Source of the DNA: Marinosulfonomonas sp. PRT-SC04
Lineage (GTDB): Bacteria; Pseudomonadota; Alphaproteobacteria; Rhodobacterales; Rhodobacteraceae
Reading direction: 5' to 3'
NCBI GenBank assembly: GCA_001321835.1
Contig: JPUR01000115.1
Location: 1 to 24,700 of the forward strand
Length of the DNA stretch: 24,700 nt
A program made the position numbers and the translations under genes. The notes beneath the pieces were generated by a model. The model was not told the DNA's origin, did not search any database, and saw only the letters and a program-made list of their open reading frames with translations. Positions 14,864-24,669 of the stretch are shown in pieces. The first letter of the stretch is position 1. Every line of letters begins with the position of its first letter.

Positions 14864-17023
14864 CTAGCCGATGGTTTCATAAAACGCGCGCCGGAATATT
14901 TCCGACAACTCGGCCAGTGGCGCGGATGAGCTCCCAAAGCTGACATTGTCGCCGCCAAAACGCCCGACGCTTAGGGCTGGAACGCCAGCCGATGCGGCCG
15001 CAATCATCAAGGCTTCAGCCTGATCAAAGTTGCAGGCCACCAGATAGCGCGCCTGATCTTCGCCAAACAGGGTCGGGGTGTCAGAGGCATCAAGCGTGAC
15101 GCCAACCCCCGCCGCTTCAGCCATCTCGAACGCCGCCAAGGCCAAGCCGCCGTCTGACAGATCGGTCACTGATTTGATCAGATCACGGTTGGCGCGGATG
15201 AATTCACCGGCACGCCGCTCCGCCTCAAGATCGACATGCGGCGCGTCGCCATCTTCACGGTTGAACACCTCGGCAAGCAGAGCCGATTGCCCCAAATGGC
15301 CGTGGGTTTCACCAATCAACAGTGCCACGTGGCCATCGCGCACATCGCCTTTGATCAGATCGTCAATATGGTCGAGCAAACCAATGGCCCCAATGGTCGG
15401 GGTCGGTAAAATGCTGGTGCCATCGGTTTCATTGTAAAGTGAAACATTGCCTGAGACGATCGGCATATCCAGCGCCAAAACCGCCTCGGAAATACCTTTG
15501 ATGGCGCCAACAAATTGGCCCATAATTTCGGGTTTTTCGGGGTTACCAAAATTCATATTGTCGGTGGTGGCCAGTGGTTTGGCGCCGACAGCACACAGGT
15601 TTCGGTAGGCTTCTGCCACCGCTTGCTTGCCGCCTTCAAATGGATTTGCCATGACATAACGCGGTGTAACGTCTGATGTGAAGGCCAGTGCTTTGTTGGT
15701 TCCATGCACCCGCACCACACCAGCCCCCAGCCCCGGCACCACAACGCTGTCGGCCATCACCATGGTGTCATATTGCTCATAGACCCATTGTTTGGCGGCG
15801 TAATTCGGTGATGAAATCAAGCCACGCAAGCCGTCAATCGGATCAATTCCGGGCACATCGGCCAGCGGCTCGGCGGGCGGTGTCTCCACCCATGGACGAT
15901 CATATTCTGGTGCGTTGCCTGACAGCGCTTTCAGCGGTAAATCCGCCTTCAGCTCGCCGCCATGCATGATGATAAAGCGATCCTCGGCGATGGTCTCGCC
16001 AACAATAGCGAAATCCAGATCCCATTTGTTAAACACGGCCTTGGCTTCAGCTTCGAGTTCGGGGTTTAAAACCATCAGCATGCGCTCTTGGCTTTCCGAC
16101 AGCATCATCTCGTAGGCCGTCATGTTTTCTTCGCGGGCAGGCACATCGTCTAGGTTCAGCCGAATGCCCAAGCCGCCCTTGTCGCCCATTTCAATCGCCG
16201 AACAGGTCAGGCCCGCGGCGCCCATATCCTGAATCGAAATCACCGCACCGGTGGCCATCAATTCCAGCGTTGCTTCCATCAGGCGCTTTTCGGTGAAGGG
16301 ATCGCCAACCTGAACAGTGGGGCGCTTTTCCTCGATGGTGTCGTCAAATTCAGCCGAGGCCATAGTGGCGCCACCAACCCCGTCTCGGCCGGTTTTGGCC
16401 CCGAGATAGACCACTGGCATGCCCACACCAGAGGCCGCCGAGTAGAAAATTTTGTCGGTGTCGGCGAGGCCTGCTGCGAACGCATTGACCAAACAATTGC
16501 CGTTATAGGCCGAATGGAACCGCACTTCGCCGCCCACGGTTGGCACGCCGAAACAATTGCCATAACCGCCTACGCCCTCAACAACCCCATGCACCAACTG
16601 GCGGGTTTTGGGGTGGCTTGGATCACCAAATGACAGTGAATTCATCGCGGCAATTGGCCGTGCGCCCATGGTAAACACATCGCGCAGGATGCCACCAACG
16701 CCGGTGGCAGCCCCTTGGTAGGGTTCGATGTAGCTGGGGTGATTGTGGCTTTCCATTTTGAAAACAATGCATTGGCCATCACCAATATCAACGATGCCGG
16801 CGTTCTCGCCTGGGCCGCAAATCACTTGCGGACCTTCGGTTGGCAGGGTGCGCAGCCATTTTTTCGAAGACTTATAGGAGCAATGCTCGTTCCACATGGC
16901 CGAAAAGATACCCAACTCAGTGTAGGTCGGTGTACGCCCGATGATGTCTAGAATACGCGCGTATTCATCAGTGCTTAACCCGTGGCTGGCGATTAATTCG
17001 TCGGTAATCTGCGGCTCTTGCAT
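14864..17023 (-). CDS. purL: Phosphoribosylformylglycinamidine synthase subunit II
   Basis: Fourth step of de novo purine synthesis: converts FGAR to FGAM using ATP and glutamine-derived ammonia. The 719-residue length is that of the small PurL that works with separate PurS and PurQ subunits, which are not in this window. N-terminal motifs include [18 protein letters not shown] (H47), [13 protein letters not shown] and [20 protein letters not shown] (E91, H93, H95: metal and substrate site). [18 protein letters not shown] follows, and the second half repeats the ATP-grasp-like AIR-synthase fold ([35 protein letters not shown]). A GGGGGAA sequence precedes the ATG. Expression is likely from a promoter in the gap upstream. 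Confidence 0.97.
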   Translation of the reverse strand: MQEPQITDELIASHGLSTDEYARILDIIGRTPTYTELGIFSAMWNEHCSYKSSKKWLRTLPTEGPQVICGPGENAGIVDIGDGQCIVFKMESHNHPSYIEPYQGAATGVGGILRDVFTMGARPIAAMNSLSFGDPSHPKTRQLVHGVVEGVGGYGNCFGVPTVGGEVRFHSAYNGNCLVNAFAAGLADTDKIFYSAASGVGMPVVYLGAKTGRDGVGGATMASAEFDDTIEEKRPTVQVGDPFTEKRLMEATLELMATGAVISIQDMGAAGLTCSAIEMGDKGGLGIRLNLDDVPAREENMTAYEMMLSESQERMLMVLNPELEAEAKAVFNKWDLDFAIVGETIAEDRFIIMHGGELKADLPLKALSGNAPEYDRPWVETPPAEPLADVPGIDPIDGLRGLISSPNYAAKQWVYEQYDTMVMADSVVVPGLGAGVVRVHGTNKALAFTSDVTPRYVMANPFEGGKQAVAEAYRNLCAVGAKPLATTDNMNFGNPEKPEIMGQFVGAIKGISEAVLALDMPIVSGNVSLYNETDGTSILPTPTIGAIGLLDHIDDLIKGDVRDGHVALLIGETHGHLGQSALLAEVFNREDGDAPHVDLEAERRAGEFIRANRDLIKSVTDLSDGGLALAAFEMAEAAGVGVTLDASDTPTLFGEDQARYLVACNFDQAEALMIAAASAGVPALSVGRFGGDNVSFGSSSAPLAELSEIFRRAFYETIG

Positions 17024-17400
17024 GTCGGTTCCCCCAAGGCATCTAAGGCAGCTGTTGGGCGCCTTTTAGGGCATGGGGGCGGGCAGGGGAATGCGATTTT
17101 ACAATTTATTTTGTCGTCAATGTCAAAATCCTGATGTGGCACGCGGCTTCACTGTATGCTCAAGCGGATGATTTGTTTAGGGAATGGGCGAGGTTTTGCA
17201 AATGATGCGTGCGTGAGAAGCCCAAAAAAAGGCCGAGCCCAAAAAAAAAGGCCGAGCACAGAGGCTCGGCCGAAGTCCAACAGGGAGGTATGAAGCCAGC
17301 AAGGATTGCTTCGATTACTGTCTTCATGAGTTTCATTTAGGGCTGGGCCATGTCGCTTTCAAGGATAATATCGCAAATAAGTTGCAAAGCGACTATGCGC
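17024..17400. other. 377-nt intergenic region between purL and the LysR gene
   Basis: No convincing gene. From the purL side it should hold the purL promoter, which I cannot place. It carries the minus-strand terminator at 17241-17271. It also holds an eight-pair inverted repeat GTCGCTTT (17352-17359) / AAAGCGAC (17386-17393) with a 26-base loop, and a seven-pair hairpin CTATGCG / CGCATAG (17393-17411) across the LysR stop codon. The minus-strand stretch between the LysR stop and the terminator could be a long structured 3' UTR or a small RNA. Confidence 0.5.
17241..17271 (-). terminator. Strong Rho-independent terminator with duplicated 3' half
   Basis: A perfect eight-pair GGCCGAGC / GCTCGGCC stem (17250-17257 with 17264-17271) with a six-base loop is followed on the minus strand by nine U. 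A second copy of the 3' arm and its U-run (AAAAAAAGGCCGAGC on the plus strand at 17224-17238) lies directly behind, 19 bases from the first. It ends transcription from the LysR gene or from an RNA between them. Confidence 0.88.
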
Positions 17401-18318
17401 TTAACGCATAGCTTGACTAAGGGCTTCTGCCCGCAATCTTTTTCGGCGCGCGATGATCTCGTCGGTGACAAAATCCCGAAAGGCCGCGATACGTTTGGAG
17501 TGACGCAATTCTTCAGGATAGGCGAGAAACACCGGGATTTCATTTGCTTCATGCTCGGGCAGCACCCGCACCAGATTGGTGAAATCCTCGGTCACGTAAT
17601 CTGGCAGCACCCCAATGCCCAGATCGGCCAATACGCCTTGCAAAACGCCGAAGTAATTGTTCACCGTCAGCAAGGAGCGCACGCCATGTGTCAGCAGTTC
17701 TTGGGTGAAAATTGCGCTGGCCGGGGGCTGTATTGATGTGGTGCTTTGACAAATCAGCCGATGTTTTGCCAGATCATCCATGGTTTTCACATCGCCGTTG
17801 TTGTCTAGATATTTTTGCGTCGCGTAAAGCCGCATATTGACGCTCATCAGCCGCTTGCGGATTAAGTCTGCCTGACTTGGCTCTTTCATCCGGATCGCCA
17901 CATCGGCCTCGCGCATTGGCAGGTCCAGCACCCGTTCCTCGAGCATCAAATCAATTTTCAGATCCGGGTATTTTTCGTAAAGTTTCGAGAGGCGCGGTGC
18001 CAGCCAAAGCGAGCCAAACCCGGTGGTGGTGGTGACGCGCAATTCGCCGAACACTTCGTCGGTGCTGTCGCGAATGCGGGCCGTGGCGGCCTCTAACCGG
18101 TGATCCATCGCGCTGGTGGCGTTGAACAGCAATTCGCCCTGTTCCGTTAGAATCAGCCCGCGGGCATGACGGTGAAATAGGGTGGCGTTCAGGCTTTGCT
18201 CAAGCGAGCGAATTTGCCGGCTGACGGCGGATTGCGACAAGTGTAGCACCTCACCCGCATGGGTTAGGCTGCCCGCATCCGCGACCGCGTGAAATATTCT
18301 CAGCTTATCCCAATCCAT
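17401..18318 (-). CDS. LysR family transcriptional regulator, divergent from indolepyruvate oxidoreductase
   Basis: A 305-residue protein beginning MDWDKLRIFHAVADAGSLTH. The N-terminal helix-turn-helix is clear (HLSQSAVSRQIRSLEQSLNA, about 31-50), followed by a linker helix and an effector-binding domain (about 90-290) with the usual GELRVTTTTGFGSLWLAP opening. An ATG nine codons upstream is open, but LysR proteins normally begin a few residues before the first helix, so the inner ATG is chosen; both have weak ribosome sites. It is divergent from the large oxidoreductase gene, with dyads in the gap that fit LysR binding, so it probably regulates that gene. The effector is unknown; an aromatic 2-oxo acid or amino acid is a guess from the neighbour. 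Confidence 0.9.
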   Translation of the reverse strand: MDWDKLRIFHAVADAGSLTHAGEVLHLSQSAVSRQIRSLEQSLNATLFHRHARGLILTEQGELLFNATSAMDHRLEAATARIRDSTDEVFGELRVTTTTGFGSLWLAPRLSKLYEKYPDLKIDLMLEERVLDLPMREADVAIRMKEPSQADLIRKRLMSVNMRLYATQKYLDNNGDVKTMDDLAKHRLICQSTTSIQPPASAIFTQELLTHGVRSLLTVNNYFGVLQGVLADLGIGVLPDYVTEDFTNLVRVLPEHEANEIPVFLAYPEELRHSKRIAAFRDFVTDEIIARRKRLRAEALSQAMR

Positions 18319-18352
18319 AAAACACCAAACGAAATCTATGATCAAACTAGGA

Positions 18353-18367
18353 GAATATGAAATATTC
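18353..18367. promoter_or_regulatory. GAATAT dyad near the LysR start
   Basis: GAATAT (18353-18358) and ATATTC (18362-18367) form a perfect six-base inverted repeat around GAA. It lies 35 bases upstream of the LysR ATG, a position suited to autoregulation. A further palindrome ATAGCTAT is at 18389-18396. Confidence 0.35.
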
Positions 18368-18417
18368 GCCGAAGTATCAAGAAAGGGAATAGCTATCCAT
18401 CAGTATTTTTTGTTTGG

Positions 18418-18438
18418 TAGGTCAAATATTATGACCTA
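18418..18438. promoter_or_regulatory. LysR-type T-N11-A dyad overlapping the -10 of the oxidoreductase gene
   Basis: TAGGTCA (18418-18424) and TGACCTA (18432-18438) are a perfect seven-base inverted repeat around a seven-base A/T spacer. The inner TCA...TGA gives the T-N11-A spacing typical of LysR sites. A TATTAT hexamer (18427-18432), a plausible -10, is inside it, 37 or more bases before the ATG. Binding here would probably block the promoter. A second small dyad GCTAT-TCG-ATAGC follows at 18446-18458. Confidence 0.55.
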
Positions 18439-18475
18439 TTATTGTGCTATTCGATAGCCAAGGGAGGAGCCAACG

Positions 18476-21400
18476 ATGAGTGACCATTCTGTTAGCCTGC
18501 ATGATCGGTATGATCTGGAAAAGTCACCTGTTCTGTTGAACGGCACCCAAGCACTGGTGCGGCTTATGTTGATGCAGCGGGCCCGCGATGCGGCCGCGGG
18601 TCTGAACACGGCGGGCTATTGCACCGGATATCGCGGCTCGCCATTGGGCGCGGTTGATATGCAGATGGAGCGGGCCAAAAAGGTTCTGGACGCTTCCAAC
18701 ATCACCTTCCAGCCTGGCATGAACGAAGATCTGGCCGCCACCGCGATTTGGGGCAGTCAGCAGGCCGAACTGCGCGGCGAGGGCAAATACGACGGCGTGT
18801 TTGGTCTTTGGTACGGCAAGGGGCCGGGGGTTGATCGCTCCGGTGACGTGATGCGCCACGCCAATATGGCCGGAACCTCCCCGCATGGCGGCGTCTTGAT
18901 GGCGATGGGCGATGACCACACCGGCGAAAGCTCGACCACATTGCACCAATCTGATTGGGCAATGGTGGACGCTTATATGCCGATTGTGTCGCCAGCAGGG
19001 GTGCAGGAAATTCTGGATTACGGGCTTTATGGTTGGGCCTTGTCGCGGTTCGCGGGGGTCTGGACTGGCCTAAAAGTGATGAAAGACACCATCGAGGTTA
19101 CCAGCGTGGTGGATGGCAATCCGGACCGGATGCAGTTTGTAACGCCGAAGTTTGTGATGCCCGAAGGTGGCTTGAATATCCGGCTGATTGACACCCCCGT
19201 TGCCCAAGAAGCGCGGATGATTGATTACAAGAGGGTCGCAGCGGAAGCCTTTGCTAGAGCTAATAAAATTGACAAACGGGTCTGGGGTAAATCTGGTGCA
19301 AAAATCGGTTTTGTTGCAGCGGGTAAAAACTGGCTAGACCTGAGCCATGCGTTTGAATTTCTGGGTCTGAACGCGGCCGAGGCCGAGCGTTTGGGGGTCT
19401 CGACTTATAAAATCGGACAGGTCTGGCCGCTTGATATGACCAGCTTTAAGGAGTGGGCCGAGGGGCTTGACCTGATTGTTGTGGTCGAAGAAAAGCGCAA
19501 GTTGATCGAGGTTCAGGTCAAAGAAGCAATCTTTGATGACCGTCAAGGCCGCCGAGTTTATGGTTGGCGCAAGGGTGATCACGCCGAGGAATTATTTCCG
19601 ACCCGCATGGCGCTGGACCCGATTATGATCGCGGATAAAATTGGCAATATCTTGATTGAAGAAGGACGCGGCACCGACCGGATCAAGGCAGGTCTTGAGC
19701 TGCTGGATCAGGCGAAAACTGCTGATAACGCCGAGGAAATCGCATCACGTTTGCCGTATTTCTGCTCTGGTTGTCCGCATAATTCTTCGACCAAAGTACC
19801 AGAGGGCAGCCGCGCTTACGCTGGCATCGGCTGTCACTATATGGTGCAATGGATGGATCGCTCGACCACGGGTTTCACCCAGATGGGCGGCGAGGGGGCC
19901 AACTGGGTTGGCGAGTCGCTGTTCTCGACCACCGAGCATGTTTTCCAAAATTTAGGCGATGGTACTTACAACCATTCCGGCATTATGGCGATCCGCTCGG
20001 CAGTGGCTGCAAACACCACGATGACCTATAAAATTCTATACAATGACGCGGTGGCGATGACCGGTGGCCAGCACAATGAAGGCGATCTGGATGCAGCCCG
20101 TATTGCCCGCGAAGTGCAGGCGATGGGGGTGAAACACATCGCAATTGTCTATGATGAAAAGGAAGATATGGACAAGGCGGCGTTCCCCTCTGGCTTGGAA
20201 TGGCACGAGCGTGAAGATTTGATGCACGTTCAGAAAAAATACAGTAAAATCAAAGGTGTATCGGCGATAATTTACGTGCAAACCTGTGCCGCCGAAAAAC
20301 GCCGCCGTCGCAAACGCGGGCTATTCCCCGATCCAGATAAACGGGTATTCATCAACAGTGATGTCTGCGAAGGCTGCGGTGATTGCGGGGTGCAATCCAA
20401 CTGTGTGTCGATCGTTCCGGTGGAAACCGAGCTGGGCCGAAAACGGGCGATTGACCAATCCTCCTGCAACAAGGATTTCTCTTGCGTCAACGGATTTTGC
20501 CCCTCTTTTGTGACCCTGACGGGCGCGACGGTGAAAAAGGCGGCGACGGCCAGCATTGATATTCCCGATCTGCCAACCCCAACCTTGCCCACCATTAACG
20601 GCACCCACAACGTGGTGATCACCGGCGTTGGCGGCACTGGCGTTGTCACCATTGGTGCTGTTTTGGCGCAGGCCGCCCACATTGATGGCATGGGTGCGGG
20701 CATGATGGAAATGGCCGGATTGGCGCAAAAAGGCGGCGCGGTTCACATCCATTTGCGGCTTGCCAAAAAGCCCGAAGACATCAGCGCTATTCGGGTCGCG
20801 TTGGGCGAGGCTGATGCGGTTTTGGGCGGTGATCTGGTGACCACGGCAGGGGCCAAAACCATCGGCCTGATGAAAACTGGGCGCACTGGGGCTGTGGTGA
20901 ACAGCCATCAGATTATCACAGGCGAGTTCACCCGTGACACTGAATTTCACCTGCCGTTTGACCGTCTCACTCTGCAACTTGAGGCGCGGCTGGCGGGCAA
21001 GATGGATGAATTTGACGCCTCTGAATTGGCGCGTGCGCTATTGGGTGACAGCATCTTCTCCAACATGATGATCGTTGGGGCGGCATGGCAACGAGGACTT
21101 TTGCCGTTGAGCTATGATGCGATCATGGCGGCGATCGTGCTGAACAAAGCCGCGATTGAGAGCAATAAACGCGCCTTTGAAATTGGTCGTTGGGCGATGG
21201 AGTATCCTGAGGATGCCGCCAAAGCCGCGCGCCCGATTGCGGTGGAGGTGCCGAAGGCCTTGCCGGAATTGATTGCTTATCGAGCAGACTTTCTGGTGGA
21301 TTACCAAAATGAAGCTTTGAAGCAGCGTTATCTAAAGCTGGTTGAGCAGGCCGAAAATCCACAGCTGAAAGAGGCCATCGCCAAGGGCTACCATAAATTG

Positions 21401-21883
21401 CTGGCCTATAAGGATGAATACGAGATCGCGCGCCTGATGCTTGATACCGCCGACAAAGCCCGCGCCGAATTTGATGGTGATTTCAAAATGCGCTTTCATC
21501 TGGCGCCGCCAATGCTGCCCGGCAAGGACGCCAATGGCCGTCCGAAAAAACGCGAGTTTGGCGGCTGGATCATGCCGATTTATCGTCTGTTGGCTCGCAT
21601 GAAGGGTCTACGTGGCGGGGCGTTTGATCCGTTCGGTCGCTTTGCCGAGCGCAAAATGGAGCGCGATTTGATTGCCCAATATGAGATCGATATGGGCGAG
21701 ATCCTTGGCCAAGTGACACCGCAAACACTGGACAATGCCATCGCGCTGGCCGAATTGCCGCTGATCATTCGCGGCTTTGGGCCGGTGAAAATGGCCAATG
21801 TCACGTCTGCCGCCAAACGGCGCGAAGAGCTGCTGGCAGAGTTTCGCGCTGGTGGAACGCCTGCGTTGCAAGCGGCCGAATAG
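18476..21883 (+). CDS. Indolepyruvate ferredoxin oxidoreductase (fused subunits)
   Basis: Oxidatively decarboxylates aryl 2-oxo acids such as indolepyruvate to aryl-acetyl-CoA, with electrons to ferredoxin, in aromatic amino acid breakdown. The 1135-residue chain fuses what archaea make as IorA and IorB. The N-terminal pyrimidine domain starts TGYRGSPLGAVDMQ. A thiamine-diphosphate domain follows (YFCSGCPHNSST with C430 and C433, then GEGANWVGE, NLGDGTYNHSG, DAVAMTGGQ). A cysteine-rich cluster region comes next (C631, C634, C637, C642, then C663, C669, C674), and then the gamma domain (GVGGTGVVTIGAVLAQ from residue 717; GLAQKGGAVHIHLRL). A helical C-terminal part completes it. The Shine-Dalgarno AGGGAGGAG is excellent. 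Monocistronic, divergent from a LysR gene. The substrate range within aryl pyruvates cannot be told from sequence. Confidence 0.94.
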   Translation: MSDHSVSLHDRYDLEKSPVLLNGTQALVRLMLMQRARDAAAGLNTAGYCTGYRGSPLGAVDMQMERAKKVLDASNITFQPGMNEDLAATAIWGSQQAELRGEGKYDGVFGLWYGKGPGVDRSGDVMRHANMAGTSPHGGVLMAMGDDHTGESSTTLHQSDWAMVDAYMPIVSPAGVQEILDYGLYGWALSRFAGVWTGLKVMKDTIEVTSVVDGNPDRMQFVTPKFVMPEGGLNIRLIDTPVAQEARMIDYKRVAAEAFARANKIDKRVWGKSGAKIGFVAAGKNWLDLSHAFEFLGLNAAEAERLGVSTYKIGQVWPLDMTSFKEWAEGLDLIVVVEEKRKLIEVQVKEAIFDDRQGRRVYGWRKGDHAEELFPTRMALDPIMIADKIGNILIEEGRGTDRIKAGLELLDQAKTADNAEEIASRLPYFCSGCPHNSSTKVPEGSRAYAGIGCHYMVQWMDRSTTGFTQMGGEGANWVGESLFSTTEHVFQNLGDGTYNHSGIMAIRSAVAANTTMTYKILYNDAVAMTGGQHNEGDLDAARIAREVQAMGVKHIAIVYDEKEDMDKAAFPSGLEWHEREDLMHVQKKYSKIKGVSAIIYVQTCAAEKRRRRKRGLFPDPDKRVFINSDVCEGCGDCGVQSNCVSIVPVETELGRKRAIDQSSCNKDFSCVNGFCPSFVTLTGATVKKAATASIDIPDLPTPTLPTINGTHNVVITGVGGTGVVTIGAVLAQAAHIDGMGAGMMEMAGLAQKGGAVHIHLRLAKKPEDISAIRVALGEADAVLGGDLVTTAGAKTIGLMKTGRTGAVVNSHQIITGEFTRDTEFHLPFDRLTLQLEARLAGKMDEFDASELARALLGDSIFSNMMIVGAAWQRGLLPLSYDAIMAAIVLNKAAIESNKRAFEIGRWAMEYPEDAAKAARPIAVEVPKALPELIAYRADFLVDYQNEALKQRYLKLVEQAENPQLKEAIAKGYHKLLAYKDEYEIARLMLDTADKARAEFDGDFKMRFHLAPPMLPGKDANGRPKKREFGGWIMPIYRLLARMKGLRGGAFDPFGRFAERKMERDLIAQYEIDMGEILGQVTPQTLDNAIALAELPLIIRGFGPVKMANVTSAAKRREELLAEFRAGGTPALQAAE

Positions 21884-21900
21884 CGTCTGCAAAGTTAAAA

Positions 21901-21934
21901 TTCAGCAACGGGGTGTCATCGCTTCGTTGCTGAA
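21901..21934 (+). terminator. Hairpin terminator after the oxidoreductase gene
   Basis: A perfect ten-pair inverted repeat TTCAGCAACG / CGTTGCTGAA closes a 14-base loop 17 bases after the stop. The downstream run (CTGCAATTTT) is only partly U-rich, and AAAA before the stem could extend pairing with it. Confidence 0.65.
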
Positions 21935-22018
21935 CTGCAATTTTGCAATCAAGCATAGATTTCCCCTGCGAACCGGCGTATTGCACAGGCTATAAATGAC
22001 GTAAATAACGAGGCAGAC

Positions 22019-22831
22019 ATGGCTGTAGGCATTTTTGATTCAGGTTTGGGCGGCTTAACTGTGCTGGACGCGGTCAGCAAACGTTTGCCGGATGTGCCCT
22101 TTGTTTACTTCGGCGATTCAGCACATGCGCCCTACGGCGTGCGCGATGCCGATGATGTTTTCAACCTGACCAATGCGGCCGTTCAGCGGCTGTGGGATGC
22201 GGGCTGTGATCTGGTGATTTTGGCCTGTAACACCGCCTCGGCTGCGGCTTTGCGCCGAATTCAAGAGGCCGGCGTGCCGCAAGGTAAACGGGTTCTCGGC
22301 GTCTTTGTTCCGTTGATCGAGGCGCTGACCGAGCGTGAGTGGGGCGATAATTCGCCGCCCCGCGAGGTTGGCGTGCGCCATGTCGCGCTGTTTGCCACCC
22401 CCGCCACCATCGCCAGCCGCGCGTTTCAACGCGAGCTGGCCTTTCGTGCCATCGGTGTTGATGTCGAGGCGCAGGCTTGCGGCGGTGTTGTTGACGCGAT
22501 TGAGGAGGGCGATGAAATCCTCGCCGAAGCCTTGGTGCGCAGCCATGTCGAAGCTTTGATGCGCAAGATGCCAAAACCCGATGCCGCGATCCTTGGCTGT
22601 ACCCATTACCCGTTGATGCAGAAGCATTTTCAGGCCGCTCTTGGCGCTGATGTGAAGGTTTTTTCCCAAGCTGATCTGGTCGCTGAGAGCCTTGCCAATT
22701 ACCTTGCGCGCCACCCGAATATGCTGGGCGAAGGCACCGAGCCGATGTTCCTGACCACCGGCGATCCGGCCACGGTGTCCGATAAGGCCACCCAGTTCCT
22801 GCGACGAAAGATCACCTTTGTCGCTGCGTGA
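22019..22831 (+). CDS. murI: Glutamate racemase
   Basis: Makes D-glutamate for peptidoglycan from L-glutamate without cofactor. The 270-residue protein shows the family's N-terminal [11 protein letters not shown] with D7 and S8, then [12 protein letters not shown] (30-40). The two catalytic cysteines are in ILACNTASA (C70) and LGCTHYPLM (C194). Length is normal. The start has a GAGG site five bases upstream. It is co-directional with argC, 54 bases upstream of the chosen argC start, but functionally unrelated to it. Confidence 0.95.
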   Translation: MAVGIFDSGLGGLTVLDAVSKRLPDVPFVYFGDSAHAPYGVRDADDVFNLTNAAVQRLWDAGCDLVILACNTASAAALRRIQEAGVPQGKRVLGVFVPLIEALTEREWGDNSPPREVGVRHVALFATPATIASRAFQRELAFRAIGVDVEAQACGGVVDAIEEGDEILAEALVRSHVEALMRKMPKPDAAILGCTHYPLMQKHFQAALGADVKVFSQADLVAESLANYLARHPNMLGEGTEPMFLTTGDPATVSDKATQFLRRKITFVAA

Positions 22832-22885
22832 TTGCAGAGCCTTTGAAACATCCCTATATCCAAATATGAAATGAGAGGTCGAGAT

Positions 22886-23929
22886 ATGACCCGTAAAACC
22901 ATGACCCATAAAATCGCCATCCTTGGTGCCAGCGGCTATACCGGAGCCGAACTGGTGCGCCTGATTGCCAGCCACCCTTCTATGGAAATCGTGGCCCTGT
23001 CGGGCGAGCGCAAAGCTGGGCTGGCTTACAGCACCGTATTCCCGCATCTGCGCCACCTTGATTTGCCGGATCTGGTAAAAATCGACCAGATTGATTTCTC
23101 CGATGTTGATCTGGCGTTCTGCGCCTTGCCACATGCCACATCGCAAGCGGTGATCCGCGAGTTGCCAGCCGATTTGAAGATCGTTGATCTGTCGGCTGAT
23201 TTCCGGCTGCGCGACATTGAAGAATACGCCAAATGGTACGGAAAACCGCATGGCGCGCCGCATTTGCAAGCCGAAGCGGTCTATGGCCTGACCGAATTTT
23301 ACCGCGAAGATATCCGGAATGCGCGTCTGGTGGCCGGCACTGGCTGCAATGCCGCGACGGGCCAATATGCGCTGAACCCGTTGATGACTGGCGGGCTGAT
23401 TGATCTGGATGATATCTTGATTGATCTAAAAGCCGCGGTTTCCGGGGCTGGGCGCGCGTTAAAGGAAAACCTGCTGCATGCCGAATTGTCCGAGGGCTAT
23501 CACGCCTATGCGGTTGGCGGCACGCATCGGCATTTGGCCGAATTTGATCAGGAATTTTCAAAGCTGGCGGGCCGTCCTGTAAAAGTGCAATTCACCCCGC
23601 ATCTGGTGCCTGCCAATCGCGGTATTCTGGCCACGGTTTACGTTAAAGGCGACGCAGAAAAAGTGCACGCTGCGCTGGTGACCGCCTATAAAGACGAGCC
23701 ATTCATCCTGACCTTGCCGTTTGGCGAGACCCCCTCGACCCGCCATATCAGGGGCTCGAACTTTTGCCACATCGGCGTGGTCAAAGACCGCATTGAGGGA
23801 CGTACAATCATCATCGCTGCGCTGGACAACCTGACCAAAGGCTCCTCTGGCCAAGCGATACAAAACGCAAATCTCATGTTGGGGTTGGACGAAACGGCAG
23901 GGCTGATGGCCGCGCCGGTCTTCCCCTAG
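22886..23929 (+). CDS. argC: N-acetyl-gamma-glutamyl-phosphate reductase
   Basis: NADPH-dependent third step of arginine synthesis, reducing N-acetylglutamyl phosphate to the semialdehyde. The 347-residue protein has the Rossmann start [19 protein letters not shown] and [10 protein letters not shown]. The catalytic cysteine is in [12 protein letters not shown] (C154), the variant common in Rhodobacteraceae in place of the NPGCY of other bacteria. The C-terminal [15 protein letters not shown] is also characteristic. Three in-frame ATGs are close together (22871, 22886, 22901). The middle one has AGAGG eight bases upstream and is chosen; the third also fits homologues starting [10 protein letters not shown]. 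Followed closely by ccmE. Confidence 0.95.
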   Translation: MTRKTMTHKIAILGASGYTGAELVRLIASHPSMEIVALSGERKAGLAYSTVFPHLRHLDLPDLVKIDQIDFSDVDLAFCALPHATSQAVIRELPADLKIVDLSADFRLRDIEEYAKWYGKPHGAPHLQAEAVYGLTEFYREDIRNARLVAGTGCNAATGQYALNPLMTGGLIDLDDILIDLKAAVSGAGRALKENLLHAELSEGYHAYAVGGTHRHLAEFDQEFSKLAGRPVKVQFTPHLVPANRGILATVYVKGDAEKVHAALVTAYKDEPFILTLPFGETPSTRHIRGSNFCHIGVVKDRIEGRTIIIAALDNLTKGSSGQAIQNANLMLGLDETAGLMAAPVFP

Positions 23930-23955
23930 GCACCTAATTTAAAGGAACCGAAGAA

Positions 23956-24414
23956 ATGAAGGGTCTAAAGAAAAAACGCCGGATACAGGTTATTTTGGTC
24001 GCCATTGTGGCGCTGGCCTTATCAACTGGTTTGATCGGCTATGCGCTGCGTGATGGCATCAATTACTTCAAAAGCCCGTCCGAGATCGTCGCTGAAATTC
24101 CACCGGCGGATCAGATCTTGCGGGTTGGTGGCTTGGTTGAAGAAGGCTCGCTGGTGCGCGGTCAAGGCGAAGTCATTACCTTTAACATCACCGATGGCGG
24201 GGCGACGATTAAGGCCAGTTTTAAAGGTGTTTTGCCGGACTTGTTCAAGGAAGGGCAAGGCACCGTTGCCACCGGAAGCTATATTGACGGTGTTTTCCAA
24301 GCCACTGAAATCCTTGCCAAACATGACGAGAATTACATGCCAAAAGAAGTCGTCGATGCGTTGAAGGCGCAGGGATATTACCAAGACCCAGATGCAGCAG
24401 AGAACGGCAGCTAA
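23956..24414 (+). CDS. ccmE: Cytochrome c-type biogenesis heme chaperone CcmE
   Basis: Membrane-anchored periplasmic chaperone that holds heme covalently and passes it to apocytochrome c (System I). The 152-residue protein has a basic start (MKGLKKKRRIQ), one transmembrane helix (about 11-31) and an OB-fold domain (VGGLVEEGSLVRG, about 57-69; VLPDLFKEGQGTVATG). The heme-attachment motif is LAKHDENYMPKEV, with H123 and Y127. Length is normal. An AAAGGAA site precedes the ATG. No other ccm gene lies inside the window; CcmF and CcmH may follow beyond its edge. Confidence 0.95.
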   Translation: MKGLKKKRRIQVILVAIVALALSTGLIGYALRDGINYFKSPSEIVAEIPPADQILRVGGLVEEGSLVRGQGEVITFNITDGGATIKASFKGVLPDLFKEGQGTVATGSYIDGVFQATEILAKHDENYMPKEVVDALKAQGYYQDPDAAENGS

Positions 24415-24467
24415 GGGCTAAATTGACCAAATCTATAGCATTCTCGCCATGAAAAAGCGGGGATGTT

Positions 24468-24659
24468 ATGCAGACAGTTCATCAAATTGCCACCGATATT
24501 GTTGCCCGCGAGGGCGGCTATGTGAATGATCCGGCGGATCCCGGCGGGGCCACAAATTTTGGTGTGACGATCCACACAATGCGCCGGCTGGGGCTGGATC
24601 TAACCGGCGATGGCCGCATCAGCACTGCCGATGTGCGCGCCTTAACTTTCCACGAATAG
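24468..24659 (+). pseudogene. GH108 N-acetylmuramidase (endolysin-like), truncated after 63 codons
   Basis: The frame begins MQTVHQIATDIVAREGGYVN and continues DPADPGGATNFGVTIHTMRR, the start of the glycoside hydrolase 108 domain, with the catalytic Glu in REGGY (E15) and GGAT-FGVT next to it. It then reads LGLDLTGDGRISTADVRALT and stops after FHE. Complete family members run to roughly 170-200 residues, usually with a peptidoglycan-binding C-terminus, so most of the enzyme is missing. The family-like sequence ends at ALT, close to a CCTTAAC stretch, and none of the three downstream frames resumes the domain before the window ends. A GGGGAT site lies before the ATG. Genes of this kind act as endolysins of phages and of gene transfer agents. 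Read-through past the window edge cannot be judged. Confidence 0.75.
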
Positions 24660-24669
24660 GTTTTAAGCC

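Noticed and set aside
17160..17336. A 58-codon minus-strand frame starting MKLMKTVIEAILAG
   Set aside because: It runs straight through the strong terminator and its duplicate, so the FFFGLGLFLG segment is only the U-runs translated; no convincing Shine-Dalgarno.
22118..23365. A 415-codon minus-strand open frame opposite murI and argC
   Set aside because: It lies antisense to two certain genes with intact catalytic motifs, starts without a ribosome site and has no recognisable domain. Long antisense frames are expected from GC-rich third-position bias.
23300..23370. Apparently abnormal ArgC active site (GTGCNAA instead of NPGCY)
   Set aside because: The cysteine is present and this variant is usual in Rhodobacteraceae ArgC, so it is not a defect.
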